64,000 nucleotides of DNA from Kribbella italica (GTDB lineage: Bacteria > Actinomycetota > Actinomycetes > Propionibacteriales > Kribbellaceae). Position numbers and translations under genes: made by a program. The notes beneath the pieces are model-generated. The model made no database searches. It saw only the letters and a list, made by a program, of their open reading frames with translations, and was not told where the DNA came from. The stretch is from contig NZ_JACHMY010000001.1 in NCBI RefSeq assembly GCF_014205135.1, positions 5,022,001 through 5,086,000 on the forward strand. Direction: 5' to 3'. Shown here piece by piece: positions 1 through 8,591 of the stretch; position 1 is the first letter of the stretch; each line of letters starts with the position of its first letter.

Positions 1-2419
1 TCAGCCGATGCGTCGTACCGCCCTGCTTGTACGACGTGGCCGCGCCGAGCGCCGCCGTACCGGCTGGTGCGTCGGCTGGTGGGGTCGCCGTGAATGTCGC
101 CGTGAAGCTGCCGCCCGCCGTGAGCTCTCGCGTGGAGCGGCTGGCCGGGGTGACGCTCCAGCCGGCGGGAGCGGTCGGGCGCACGGTGACGTCGGTTGCG
201 CGGGCCTTGGCGGTCACGGTGACCGTCAGCTGCGCCGTGGAGCCCGACACGACGGTCTGGCGATCGACGGAGGCAACAGCACGCAGTACGGGCTTGAGCG
301 TCAGCGGTGTCGCCCGGTGGCCGTCGGGGATCTGCTGGATCAGACCGCCGGAGCGGTCCACCACGGCGACCATGCGGGTGATCGCGTTGACCAGTGTGAT
401 CCGGCTGCCCGACTTGGCGAGCTGCCAGCGCTGCAGGCGGTTGGTGCTGTCGCAGGTCTGCGCCGTGATCGGTGTGCCCGGCTGTAGCGGGGTGTTGAGG
501 TAGCGGACGCCGACACGGGACTCGGCGCAGCGGCCGGTCGCCAGGTTGGTCAGGGTGTAGTAGCCATCGGTGGTCGGCGTGACGTCCCAGGCCGACTCGG
601 TGCTGTCCAGCTTCAGCTCAGCGCCTTCGGCGGCAGCCGCTCCGAGGTAGTCGCGACCGGCGGACAGCGAGTAGGTGCCGGCGGCAACCGGCGTACGGTC
701 GACGTTGGCGAAGCCCGGTGCGCGGCCGACGACGTCGGCGCGGGCGGTGAAGGCGGCGTACGTCGGGTCGGGCTTGACGGTGCTCCAGGTGGCTTGCGCG
801 ACCAGACGCAGCGGCATCCGGACCTCGGCCTCGATCTCGTTCTCGGTGTTGCCCGAGCCGTTGTCCGGCCAGAGAGTGACCTTCGCGCCGGTCACACCGT
901 TGCTACTGGCAAGCGTTTCGCCCTCGAACCGGAGGGGCGTCCAGCCGGAGTCGTAGAGCTGCTGGGCGTTGGTCTTGAAGCCGCCGCGGACGTTGTAGAG
1001 CGCGTAGGCCGAGTTCATCACCTTGCGGCCCTCGGCGATCAGCCGGCTCGGCTTGACGCCGCCGCTGAGCCAGTGCTCGACGACGATGTCGCGGTCGAGC
1101 GGGACGGTCGCGGCGTCGGTGATGCCGTCGTTCCAGATCCGCAGGGTCTTGCCCTTGGCCTTCACGTGCGCGTTGACCCGGTTGATGAAGTCGACGAACG
1201 CGTCCTGCGGCACGGCGCCCGGGCCGAACTTGGCTCGCGCGTACTCGAGCAGCTGCGGGTACTTGGCGTAGTCCGAGCCGAGCATGTACTCGTCGGCGCC
1301 CATGTGCCAGTACGGCGTCCGGAAGGTCTTCAGGTTCTCGTCGATGATCGAGGTGAGGAACTCGAACGCCTCGGGCTTGGTGATGTCGAGCCGGCTGACC
1401 TGTTTGGCGCCGGTGTTGTCGGTCAGCTGCAGATCGGGCCGGTTGCGGATCCACGGCTCGATGTGCCCGGGCGAGTTGACCTCCGGCACGATCGTCACGT
1501 GGTACTTGTCCGCCAGCCGTTGCAGGGCAGCGATCTGGGGCTTGGTGTAGTACCCCCACTCGACGGACTCCGGGTGCACGTCGCTCTTCACCTTCAGCTC
1601 GACCCACAACTGGTTGAGCTTCAGGTACGCGGCGTCCTTCACCAGCCGCTCGAACCACGCGGTCGAGACGTTGATCAGGCAGGCGCACACGCCCACCCCG
1701 CGCTCGGCGTACGCCGGTACGTCGACGACGCGGCCCGCCGGCACCTTCCCATGCTTCAACAGCTGCAGCACAGTCCGGGTCCCGTAGAACACTCCAGCGT
1801 CGGTCTTCGCGGTGATCGCAATCGTCTTCCCGACCGTCAGCTCGTAGCCCTCGGCGCCGAGCTCACTGCGCTGGGGATCAACAGCCAGCACGATGTCACC
1901 GGCCTTCGCCTTCCCTCCAACCACAGGCAGCCGACGCCCGACATCCTCAACAAACGTTGCCGCTTCGGCCCGAGCGGAGTTGGCAACCACCCGACTGTGC
2001 CGACCCAGTTCGAACTGCCCGTCGGCAGCTTGCCAGCCGGCCAAAGCGGGCAACACCTGCGGCACCGCCGTGGGCTGGCCGCCGCGCGACGGCCGGGCAA
2101 CGCCGCTGGAACTTCCCGCCGCGGCCGGCAGGAGTTCGCGGAGAGAGCCAGCACCCTCGGGCGCTTGGGCAGCAGCTGAGCCGGAGGCGAGGGTCGCTCC
2201 GGCGAAGCCAGGAGCTCCGGGAGCGACAGCCCCTCCCACCGCCGCCGCTCCGGCGAAGCCAGGAGCTCCGGGGGCGACGGCCCCTCCCCCTGTCCCCGCG
2301 TTCGCGGTCCCGGCCTCCGCCTTGGCGGAGGTCGGGACCGCGAACGCGGTGGTGAGTGCCAGGAGGGCTACTGCTAGTCGGCGGACTCGGGCGGTGTGCT
2401 GCGGGCGGGGCAGCTTCAT
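1..2419 (-). CDS. Secreted beta-N-acetylhexosaminidase, glycoside hydrolase family 20 (partial, 3' end outside window)
   Basis: Predicted to remove terminal GlcNAc/GalNAc residues outside the cell. The ATG at 2419 opens a basic N-terminus followed by a hydrophobic stretch and an Ala-rich cleavage region, consistent with a Sec signal peptide. A low-complexity Ala/Gly/Pro linker holds two copies of a 17-residue unit (VAPGAPGFAGA core). A GH20b-like domain and the GH20 barrel follow; the acidic catalytic signature reads HMGADEYM. Downstream come a beta-trefoil-like stretch (YYTLTNLATGRCAES) and an NPCBM-associated NEW3-like Ig fold (about window bases 2-270). The frame is still open at base 2, so the C-terminus is missing. 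It lies 39 bases downstream of the RpiR-type regulator on the same strand, so the two probably form an amino-sugar operon. Family is firm; substrate is inferred. Confidence 0.9.
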   Translation of the reverse strand, partial: MKLPRPQHTARVRRLAVALLALTTAFAVPTSAKAEAGTANAGTGGGAVAPGAPGFAGAAAVGGAVAPGAPGFAGATLASGSAAAQAPEGAGSLRELLPAAAGSSSGVARPSRGGQPTAVPQVLPALAGWQAADGQFELGRHSRVVANSARAEAATFVEDVGRRLPVVGGKAKAGDIVLAVDPQRSELGAEGYELTVGKTIAITAKTDAGVFYGTRTVLQLLKHGKVPAGRVVDVPAYAERGVGVCACLINVSTAWFERLVKDAAYLKLNQLWVELKVKSDVHPESVEWGYYTKPQIAALQRLADKYHVTIVPEVNSPGHIEPWIRNRPDLQLTDNTGAKQVSRLDITKPEAFEFLTSIIDENLKTFRTPYWHMGADEYMLGSDYAKYPQLLEYARAKFGPGAVPQDAFVDFINRVNAHVKAKGKTLRIWNDGITDAATVPLDRDIVVEHWLSGGVKPSRLIAEGRKVMNSAYALYNVRGGFKTNAQQLYDSGWTPLRFEGETLASSNGVTGAKVTLWPDNGSGNTENEIEAEVRMPLRLVAQATWSTVKPDPTYAAFTARADVVGRAPGFANVDRTPVAAGTYSLSAGRDYLGAAAAEGAELKLDSTESAWDVTPTTDGYYTLTNLATGRCAESRVGVRYLNTPLQPGTPITAQTCDSTNRLQRWQLAKSGSRITLVNAITRMVAVVDRSGGLIQQIPDGHRATPLTLKPVLRAVASVDRQTVVSGSTAQLTVTVTAKARATDVTVRPTAPAGWSVTPASRSTRELTAGGSFTATFTATPPADAPAGTAALGAATSYKQGGTTHRL
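2196..2288 (-). repeat. Two tandem copies of a 51-base unit in the GH20 linker
   Basis: Bases 2196-2237 recur at 2247-2288 with about two differences, a 51-base period. The duplication encodes a repeated 17-residue Ala/Gly/Pro linker segment between the signal peptide and the catalytic region. Confidence 0.85.
2296..2349 (-). repeat. 26-bp near-perfect inverted repeat inside the GH20 signal-peptide codons
   Basis: Bases 2296-2321 and 2324-2349 are reverse complements with one mismatch, separated by only two bases. The hairpin lies within about codons 24-41 of the GH20 gene, at the end of the signal peptide. It would fold very stably in mRNA. Confidence 0.9.
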
Positions 2420-2458
2420 CGGTGGGCTCCTCGGGGGCTGCGGGAGGGACCGGCGCCT

Positions 2459-3349
2459 TCAGCGGCGGCGGGTGTGGCGGGGGCTGATGGTTTGGGTGAG
2501 TTCGATCGAGCGGGCGGCTTGGGCGGAGGTGAGTTGGGCTACGCGGATGTAGAGGCAGTCGGTGACGACCAGTTGGGAGTGGCGGGCGGCCAGGCCTCCG
2601 CTGCGGAAGGAGGTTTCCAGGACCGCGGTGGCCAGGACCTCGTCGGCGACCACGGCCAGGGGTGAGCGGGGGTCGCTGGTGATGGCGATGACCTTGGCGC
2701 CGCGGTCTCGGGCCAGCTCCACCGGCTCCATGACTTCGGTGGTGGAGCCGGAGTGGGAGATGGCGACCACTGCGTCTGCAGCAGTCAGCAGCGCGGCTGA
2801 CGTGGCAGCACCGTGCACCTCCGGCCAGGCACGCACCTGTACGCCGATGCGGAACAGCCGCATCTCCAGCTCGGCAGCGATCGTGGAGCTGCCGCCCACG
2901 CCGTACACGTCGATCCGCCGCGCACCAGCGAGCACCTGCGCCGAGCGGTCGAGCGCCTCCAGGTCGAGCTGGTCGACGGTCTGCGTGATCGCCCGGATGT
3001 CCGCGTTGGCGACCACCGTCGCGACCCGTCCGACCGTGTCGTCGTCGTTGATCAGCGGCCCGAGGTCCGTGCTCCACCCGGGCACCTCCGCACGCCCGAG
3101 CTGAGCAGCCAGCGCGATCCGCAGCTGCTGATGGCTGGACAACCCCACCGCCTGCGCGAACCGCGTCACGCTCGCCTGCGACACTCCCGCGCGCTCGGCC
3201 AGCGCAGCGGTCGACAGCTCAGCAGCGACACCCGGCTCGGCCAGTACGAGGTCCGCCACCAGCCGCAGTGCACCGGTCAGCCGGGGCAGCGTCGCCCGCA
3301 CCCGGTCGGCGATGTCCGGACCGGCACCAACCGCGGAAGGATCCGACAT
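2459..3349 (-). CDS. MurR/RpiR-family transcriptional regulator (HTH + SIS)
   Basis: A 296-residue RpiR-type regulator. An N-terminal helix-turn-helix (about residues 35-85, including AERAGVSQASVTRFAQAVGL) is followed by a SIS sugar-phosphate-binding domain (about 130-260, including DVYGVGGSSTIAAELEMRLF and AISHSGSTTEV). The family senses phosphosugars, commonly GlcNAc-6-P, MurNAc-6-P or related compounds. ATG 3349 is preferred over ATG 3364 because 3364 lies inside a perfect 14-bp palindromic arm, which is better explained as an operator just upstream of the start. The GH20 gene follows 39 bases downstream, suggesting control of amino-sugar scavenging. The ligand is inferred from context. 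Confidence 0.9.
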   Translation of the reverse strand: MSDPSAVGAGPDIADRVRATLPRLTGALRLVADLVLAEPGVAAELSTAALAERAGVSQASVTRFAQAVGLSSHQQLRIALAAQLGRAEVPGWSTDLGPLINDDDTVGRVATVVANADIRAITQTVDQLDLEALDRSAQVLAGARRIDVYGVGGSSTIAAELEMRLFRIGVQVRAWPEVHGAATSAALLTAADAVVAISHSGSTTEVMEPVELARDRGAKVIAITSDPRSPLAVVADEVLATAVLETSFRSGGLAARHSQLVVTDCLYIRVAQLTSAQAARSIELTQTISPRHTRRR

Positions 3350-3353
3350 GAAA

Positions 3354-3390
3354 CAACCATTCATCGATGGGCGGATTCGATGAATGGTTG
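3354..3390. promoter_or_regulatory. Palindromic operator upstream of the RpiR regulator
   Basis: Perfect 14-bp inverted repeat: CAACCATTCATCGA at 3354-3367 and its complement at 3377-3390, with a 9-base spacer. The right half continues into a further GGTTG/CAACC repeat (3386-3400). It begins 4 bases upstream of the chosen regulator start, the expected place for autoregulation. The factor is inferred. Confidence 0.65.
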
Positions 3391-3417
3391 CGTCACAACC
3401 GAGCGGGTGTCAAGGGA

Positions 3418-4599
3418 TCAGTCCGCCAGAACCCCCGCGGGCTCCAGGTGCTCCACGTCCTGCAGCTGCGGATTCCGCCGCAGCTGCAGCACCAGCCCGA
3501 GCACGATCAACCCCAGTACGGCGGCGATCGGCGGCAGCAGCTCCACGCCGAACAGGTTGATCACCACCCCGCCGATGATCGCGGACAGCCCGGCGCCCAG
3601 GTAGATCGCCGACGCGTTCAGCGCGAGCAGCAGCCCACCACCGGACGCCATCTCCAGCAGCAGGTTCTGGATCGGCGGGTTGAACGCCCAGGTGAACACG
3701 CTCCACACGAACAACGCCACCGCGGCCCCGCCGACGTTGACCGCGGTCAGCGACAGCGACCCGATCACCACCACGAAGCCCGTCATCGTCACCGTCAGCG
3801 TGCGCAGGCTGCCGAACCGGTCCGTCGCCCGCCCACCGAGCCAGTTCCCCAGTACGGCGCCCAGCCCGTAGACCAGCAGCAGTACGCCGACCACTCCGCC
3901 GTGCAGGTGAGCGGTCTTGTCGAGCAGCGGCACCACGTAGATGTAGACGCTCATCGTCCCGAGCACCCCGAGCACTGTCATCACCAGCACGGTCTGCACC
4001 CGCCGGTCCGCCACTCCGGCGAACCGCTCCCGCAGAGTCACCGCAGGCGGCGCATCAACCCGCGGCAACGCCAGCCGCACCGCCACAGCAAACAGCACAG
4101 CAACCGCGGCGATCAGCGCGAACACCCCGCGGTACCCCAGCGGCCCACCGAGCAGACTGCCCGCCGGTACGCCGAGCACCAGCGCGAACGTCAACCCACC
4201 GAACACCACAGCAACCGCCCTACCCCGTTCACTGGGCGGCAGGAACCCTGTGGCGAACAGCGTCGCCGCCGGCGTGTACGCCGCGGCACCGAAGGCCGCC
4301 ACCACCCGTCCGACGATCAGCAGCGGGTACGTCGTCGCCACGGCCGCGATCAGGTTCCCCAGTGCCGCCAGCAGCAGCGCGGCGATCAGCAGCGTCCGGC
4401 GCTCCCACCGGCCGGTCAGCGTGGACAGCAGCGGCGCACCGACGGCGTACGAGAGCGCGAAGGCCGTCGCCAACTGGCCCGCGGCGGTCAGCGAGACGTG
4501 CAGCTCGGAACTGACCGACGGCAGTACTCCGGACACGACGTACGCGCTGGTCCCGACGGCGAAGGCCCCGCCGGCCAGCAGGTAGATGCGTGCGGACAT
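3418..4599 (-). CDS. MFS drug/sugar efflux transporter (DHA1-like)
   Basis: A 393-residue membrane protein with about 12 hydrophobic helices. It has MFS hallmarks: an early loop GRWERR between helices 2 and 3, and YTPAATLFATGFLPPSERGRA in helices 4-5. Proteins of this arabinose-efflux/chloramphenicol-exporter type are proton-driven exporters. ATG 4599 is chosen because a strong Shine-Dalgarno (GGAGGGG) lies 7-8 bases upstream; an upstream in-frame start at 4653 would run through the operator. It is divergent from an ArsR-type gene and shares its promoter region, so it is probably repressed by that protein. The substrate is unknown. Confidence 0.88.
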   Translation of the reverse strand: MSARIYLLAGGAFAVGTSAYVVSGVLPSVSSELHVSLTAAGQLATAFALSYAVGAPLLSTLTGRWERRTLLIAALLLAALGNLIAAVATTYPLLIVGRVVAAFGAAAYTPAATLFATGFLPPSERGRAVAVVFGGLTFALVLGVPAGSLLGGPLGYRGVFALIAAVAVLFAVAVRLALPRVDAPPAVTLRERFAGVADRRVQTVLVMTVLGVLGTMSVYIYVVPLLDKTAHLHGGVVGVLLLVYGLGAVLGNWLGGRATDRFGSLRTLTVTMTGFVVVIGSLSLTAVNVGGAAVALFVWSVFTWAFNPPIQNLLLEMASGGGLLLALNASAIYLGAGLSAIIGGVVINLFGVELLPPIAAVLGLIVLGLVLQLRRNPQLQDVEHLEPAGVLAD

Positions 4600-4625
4600 C
4601 AGCAAACCCCTCCAAGTCGAATGAT

Positions 4626-4656
4626 TCGATGTTGATCGTACTACGATCTTCATCGA
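4626..4656. promoter_or_regulatory. Composite palindromic operator between MFS and ArsR genes
   Basis: The core GATCGTA-C-TACGATC (4634-4648) is a perfect 7-1-7 palindrome. It is flanked symmetrically by TCGATG (4626-4631) and CATCGA (4651-4656) after two-base gaps. It sits 27 bases from the MFS start and 21 bases from the ArsR start. Binding by the neighbouring ArsR protein is inferred. Confidence 0.7.
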
Positions 4657-4676
4657 AGTTCGACGGGGGTCGTACT

Positions 4677-5000
4677 ATGGACACCGTGAGCACCTCGAAA
4701 CAGCTGCCGCAGCCCGATCGCGGCGAGATCCGCGTGGACGCCGTGCTGCAGGCCCTCGGCGAGCCGGTCCGGCTGATCATCGTGCGCGCGCTGGCGGACG
4801 TCCCCGAAGGCATCGCCTGCGGAGAGCTCGACCTGCCCGTGACCGCGTCGACCCGCGCTCACCACCTGCGCACGCTGCGCGAGTCCGGTGTCCTCACCAC
4901 TCGCACCGAAGGCACCCGCAGGATCAGCAGCCTGCGCCGCGAGGACCTGGACGCCCTGTACCCCGGCCTGCTCGACGGCGTACTCGCCGCCGAGCAGTAG
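4677..5000 (+). CDS. ArsR-family winged-helix repressor
   Basis: A 107-residue single-domain regulator. The winged helix covers most of the protein: VLQALGEPVRLIIVRALAD begins helix 1 and STRAHHLRTLRESGVLTTR is the recognition helix and start of the wing. There is no CxC metal motif in helix 3, so it is not an obvious metal sensor and probably responds to a small organic ligand. ATG 4677 avoids translating through the operator palindrome. It is divergent from the MFS exporter and is likely its repressor. The stop lies one base from the stop of the convergent dehydratase gene. Confidence 0.85.
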   Translation: MDTVSTSKQLPQPDRGEIRVDAVLQALGEPVRLIIVRALADVPEGIACGELDLPVTASTRAHHLRTLRESGVLTTRTEGTRRISSLRREDLDALYPGLLDGVLAAEQ

Positions 5001-5001
5001 C

Positions 5002-6132
5002 TCACCAGTTGGTGACTGAGCCGTCCGGCCGGTGCAGCCGTGGGATGGTGGCAGTCTGCGGCGCCGTGGCCTGAGACAGGTCGGCCTTGATGCCGATGCC
5101 AGGATCGGTGTCCGAGGCAATCAGCCGCCCAGGCTCCAGTACGACGCTGCTGGTGAACGCACCGACCTGCGACGCGAACCGATGAGCCTGCTCCTGGACG
5201 CTCACGTTCGGGAGCGCCGTGGTGAGCTGCGTCGAGGCCGCCGTACAGACCGGGCCGATCGAGTTGTGCAGCGCCAGCTGGACGTGGTGCGTCTCGCAGA
5301 GCGCGGCGATCTTGCGGCCCTCGGTGATCCCGGTGTGCCCGAGGTCGATCCGGGCGTGGTCGATCAGCTCGTCCTCCACCAACTGCCGGAACTCCCACTT
5401 GGTGACGAACTGCTCGCCCGCCGCCAGCGGCACCCCGACCCGCCCACGTAGTGACTTGTACGCCGCCAAGTGCTCGCTCCGCAGCGGGTCCTCGACGAAG
5501 AACGGCCGCACCGGCTCCAGCTCCCGGCACAATTGCACCGCCTCAGCCAGGTCGAGCCGGGTGTGCGCGTCGATCAGCAGCTCGATCTCGTCGCCCAGCC
5601 CAGCCCGCAGCTCCTGCATCAGCTCCACAGTCCACCGGACCGCCCGCCGAGCGTCGTACTCGGGCTCCCGCGGGTCCCACGCCGTGAACCGCAGGTGCTT
5701 CCACCCCGCCTCGGCCAACTCGGCAGCGTGGTTCAGCACGTCGTCCATACCGCCACCCCGCACATGCGCGTACGCCGGCACGTAGTCCCGCGACCGCCCA
5801 CCCAGCAACGAGAACACCGGTACGCCGAGCGCCTGCCCCCGCAGGTCCCACAACGCCTGGTCGATCCCGGCCAGCACCGACCCGTGATGCCGGTCCGACG
5901 GGAAGAACACCGAGCGGAACCCCACTTGCCAGATGTGCTCGATCCGCGTCGCGTCGACGCCCACCAGCAACGGCCGAAGGTCCTCCACGACCCCCACCGC
6001 GGCCCGCTCCCGGCCACGCATCCCGACCTCACCGATCCCGGTCAGCCCGTCGTCGGTCCGCACCACCGCGACCAGCACCGGCCAGTCGTCAGCACCGGGC
6101 AACGCCACCAGCTCGAGCTCAGCAATCTTCAC
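5002..6132 (-). CDS. Enolase-superfamily (mandelate racemase/muconate lactonizing) sugar-acid dehydratase
   Basis: A 376-residue enzyme with the N-terminal capping domain and C-terminal barrel of the mandelate-racemase group. Metal ligands are visible in LLIDAHTRLD, FFVEDP and AAGEQF; a catalytic His is in HNSIGP. The Asp-x-His spacing of DAH resembles D-galactonate/D-mannonate-type dehydratases more than racemases, so dehydration of an acid sugar is the best guess. Translation starts at GTG 6132, with GGAG about 9 bases upstream. It is convergent with the ArsR gene. No kinase or aldolase for a full acid-sugar pathway is adjacent, so the substrate stays open. Confidence 0.85.
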   Translation of the reverse strand: MKIAELELVALPGADDWPVLVAVVRTDDGLTGIGEVGMRGRERAAVGVVEDLRPLLVGVDATRIEHIWQVGFRSVFFPSDRHHGSVLAGIDQALWDLRGQALGVPVFSLLGGRSRDYVPAYAHVRGGGMDDVLNHAAELAEAGWKHLRFTAWDPREPEYDARRAVRWTVELMQELRAGLGDEIELLIDAHTRLDLAEAVQLCRELEPVRPFFVEDPLRSEHLAAYKSLRGRVGVPLAAGEQFVTKWEFRQLVEDELIDHARIDLGHTGITEGRKIAALCETHHVQLALHNSIGPVCTAASTQLTTALPNVSVQEQAHRFASQVGAFTSSVVLEPGRLIASDTDPGIGIKADLSQATAPQTATIPRLHRPDGSVTNW

Positions 6133-6268
6133 CCATCCACTCCATCACAGCCCGGCGGCCCCATCACCCCGCGGGCCCGCCGGTGCACTGACTTGTGGCC
6201 CGACCTCTGGGCAGCTGCCGCTGGACCTGTGCGCGGCTGTGACAGACGGCTGGCAGACTGTGGCGGTG

Positions 6269-8527
6269 GTGGCCCTGCGCGAGCGATGGAACGAGCCGAT
6301 CCCCGGCTCCGAGACGTTGGCCGACGATCTGATCGCCAGGTACGTCGGACGCAATCGCCGCGCCTACCGTGATCACTACCTCGACACCGTGCTGTCCTCG
6401 CTGGACTCCCTGCTGCAGCTGAGCACCGACCCCACCTCCGTCCGGCTGGCCGCGTGGTTCCACCGGGCGGTGCACGAGCCGGGTGGCGACCCCGCCGAGG
6501 ACGCCGAAGCCTCTGCCCGGCTGGCCGAGGAGCTGCTGCCGCAGTACGGCGTAGCTCCGATCCGCATCGCCGAGATCGCCCGGCTGGTCCGGCTGACCGG
6601 TGAGCTCGCCACTCCCCCGACCGACTCGTACGCACCCCCACGCCGTGACGCGAACGGCGACGTCCTGCTGGACGCCGTGAACTCCGTCCTGGCCACCGAC
6701 CCGAGTCGCTACACCGCCCACGCCGCCGAAGTACGCCGGGACGCGGGCGAGCGGACCATCGCCATGGCCCGCCGGTACGACGAAGTGCGCGCCCTGCTCG
6801 ACGGTCACCTCTACCGGACCCAGCTGGCGCGGCAGCGCATGGGCGCGGTCGCCCGGGTCAACCTGGAGACCGAGCTGGCCGGCCTCGACAGCGAACTCCC
6901 TGCGCCCTGGCGCGGCTGGCAGCAGGCAGCGCTGGCGGCTGCCGCGACCTTCGGCGCGATCGCAGCCGTCGTGGTGGCCATCGCCGCGGCCGGCGCTCCC
7001 TGGCAGGTCCCGGTGGTGGACGTCGAGTCCGGCTGGCCTCCGATCGGGCTGGCCGTCTTCTCCTTCTTCTCTGCCCCGCTGCTCTTCCGGAGCGCACGCA
7101 GCAACACCCAGCGGGCCAAGCTCATCTCCGGCACGGTGATCGCCGTCGCCACGACCGGACTGCTCGTCGCCTGGGCACAGGTCCCGACGACCAACCCTGC
7201 TGTGGGTGTGGGGCTCCGCATCCCGCTGCTGATCTCCGCACTGATCCTGCTGCTCATCGCCGGCACCGCTGCGATGGTCGCCTCTCTGCTGCGGACCAGA
7301 GCCGCCCGCTACACCCCGACCCGGAACGTCGGCCAGCAACTGGCCTGGCTGGCCGTGCCCGGCGTGATCGCCCTCGTCCTGCTGCTGATCGTGCAGCCGC
7401 TGTCCAGGAACTACGTGCTCGAGTCCAACGAGCGGGTGGAAGGCTCAGCGCCTCCGGCGGGTGCCGCACCGCGCTCGGTGCTCGACGGCCGGGTCGCCTG
7501 GGTCAGCCGGGCACTGACCGGAGCAGGAGCCGAGGAGGCGGTCAGTACGCCGTACGGGATCGCTGTGCCGCGGCAGACCGGTTCGGTGGAGATGCTGGAC
7601 GCCGCGACGGGTGAGCTGCGCTGGCGGTACAGCCGGTCGGACTCCGACGAGAAGCCGAACATCGCGGCGACCGGCGACGGGCGGTACGTGCTGGCCGAGT
7701 TCACCGATATCGGCTACCTGCTGCTCGACGCCGAGACCGGCCACCGGCAGGCGGCCTGGCCGGGACGGACCCGGGACCGCGCCATCGTCCAGGCCGATCC
7801 GCTGCTCACGCGGCAAGAGGTGAGCCGGAGCTCGGACACGCTCCGCGGGGTGGACCCGGACGGCAACGAGCGCTGGTCCTACGAGCCCGGCCGCTGTACG
7901 TCGGTCGAAGCGGCGGCCACCGCCGACACCGTGGTCGCGTTCCTCGGGCACAGTTGCGACGACAAGCCGGACGACATCGTCGGGCTCGATCTGAAGACCG
8001 GCAAGGAGCTGTGGAGCAAGTCGCCGAGCAACCTGTTCCGCCGGTCGGTCGTGGTCGGCGGACTGGTGATCGTGGCCGAGCAGGGCGAGGAGGCGAACGC
8101 GCCGGGCGCGCTGGTGGCGGTCGAGCCGCGGACCGGCGAGATCAAGTGGCGCTGGCCGGTGCCGCGCGACTGGTCCTGCCGGACGTTCCTCAGCCCGGCC
8201 GGCAAGCTGCTGATCGTGGTGGACTGTCCCGGCCCGGACACCCGGCAGAACAACAAGACCGTGGTCACAGCGATCGACGCCGCCAGCGGCCGGACGGCCT
8301 GGCAGACCACAGCCGCCGTGAGCCCACGTGCTCGGGTGGCCGTGACCGAGGACGCCCGGGTGGTCTCCCTGGCCCGCGGCTTCGACGGCTGCTACGCCAA
8401 CAGCATCGCTCGCACCGGGCTGCGCCGGACCCGTTTGCCCGAGGGCATCTCCTGCAGCCGCGACATCCGGGCCGTGGGCAACCTGCTGCTGACCTCGGGC
8501 AACAGCAGCATCATCGCGCTGCGCTGA
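6269..8527 (+). CDS. Degenerate HD-domain / 5-TM / PQQ-propeller membrane protein (paralogue A)
   Basis: A 752-residue protein. Residues 1-200 resemble the HD-superfamily phosphohydrolase-like COG4339 domain; 215-377 hold about five hydrophobic helices; 378-752 form a PQQ-like beta-propeller with repeats such as AATGELRWRYSRS, DLKTGKELWSKS and EPRTGEIKWRW. The N-terminus should be cytosolic and the propeller extracytoplasmic. Aligned by eye to the paralogue at 9604-11985, HD ligands are lost: His33 to Tyr, His37 to Tyr, HD65-66 to HR, His113 to Leu. It is therefore probably a pseudoenzyme. GTG 6269 was chosen because it aligns with the paralogue's ATG; no strong ribosome-binding site is seen. 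A 17-base repeat spans the stop codon (8521-8557). Confidence 0.85.
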   Translation: MALRERWNEPIPGSETLADDLIARYVGRNRRAYRDHYLDTVLSSLDSLLQLSTDPTSVRLAAWFHRAVHEPGGDPAEDAEASARLAEELLPQYGVAPIRIAEIARLVRLTGELATPPTDSYAPPRRDANGDVLLDAVNSVLATDPSRYTAHAAEVRRDAGERTIAMARRYDEVRALLDGHLYRTQLARQRMGAVARVNLETELAGLDSELPAPWRGWQQAALAAAATFGAIAAVVVAIAAAGAPWQVPVVDVESGWPPIGLAVFSFFSAPLLFRSARSNTQRAKLISGTVIAVATTGLLVAWAQVPTTNPAVGVGLRIPLLISALILLLIAGTAAMVASLLRTRAARYTPTRNVGQQLAWLAVPGVIALVLLLIVQPLSRNYVLESNERVEGSAPPAGAAPRSVLDGRVAWVSRALTGAGAEEAVSTPYGIAVPRQTGSVEMLDAATGELRWRYSRSDSDEKPNIAATGDGRYVLAEFTDIGYLLLDAETGHRQAAWPGRTRDRAIVQADPLLTRQEVSRSSDTLRGVDPDGNERWSYEPGRCTSVEAAATADTVVAFLGHSCDDKPDDIVGLDLKTGKELWSKSPSNLFRRSVVVGGLVIVAEQGEEANAPGALVAVEPRTGEIKWRWPVPRDWSCRTFLSPAGKLLIVVDCPGPDTRQNNKTVVTAIDAASGRTAWQTTAAVSPRARVAVTEDARVVSLARGFDGCYANSIARTGLRRTRLPEGISCSRDIRAVGNLLLTSGNSSIIALR

Positions 8528-8591
8528 ACGCGGCCCAGCTGCGCTGAACGCCGCCCAACCCGCTGGGCCGACTGAGGTCCGCAGGAGCCGG

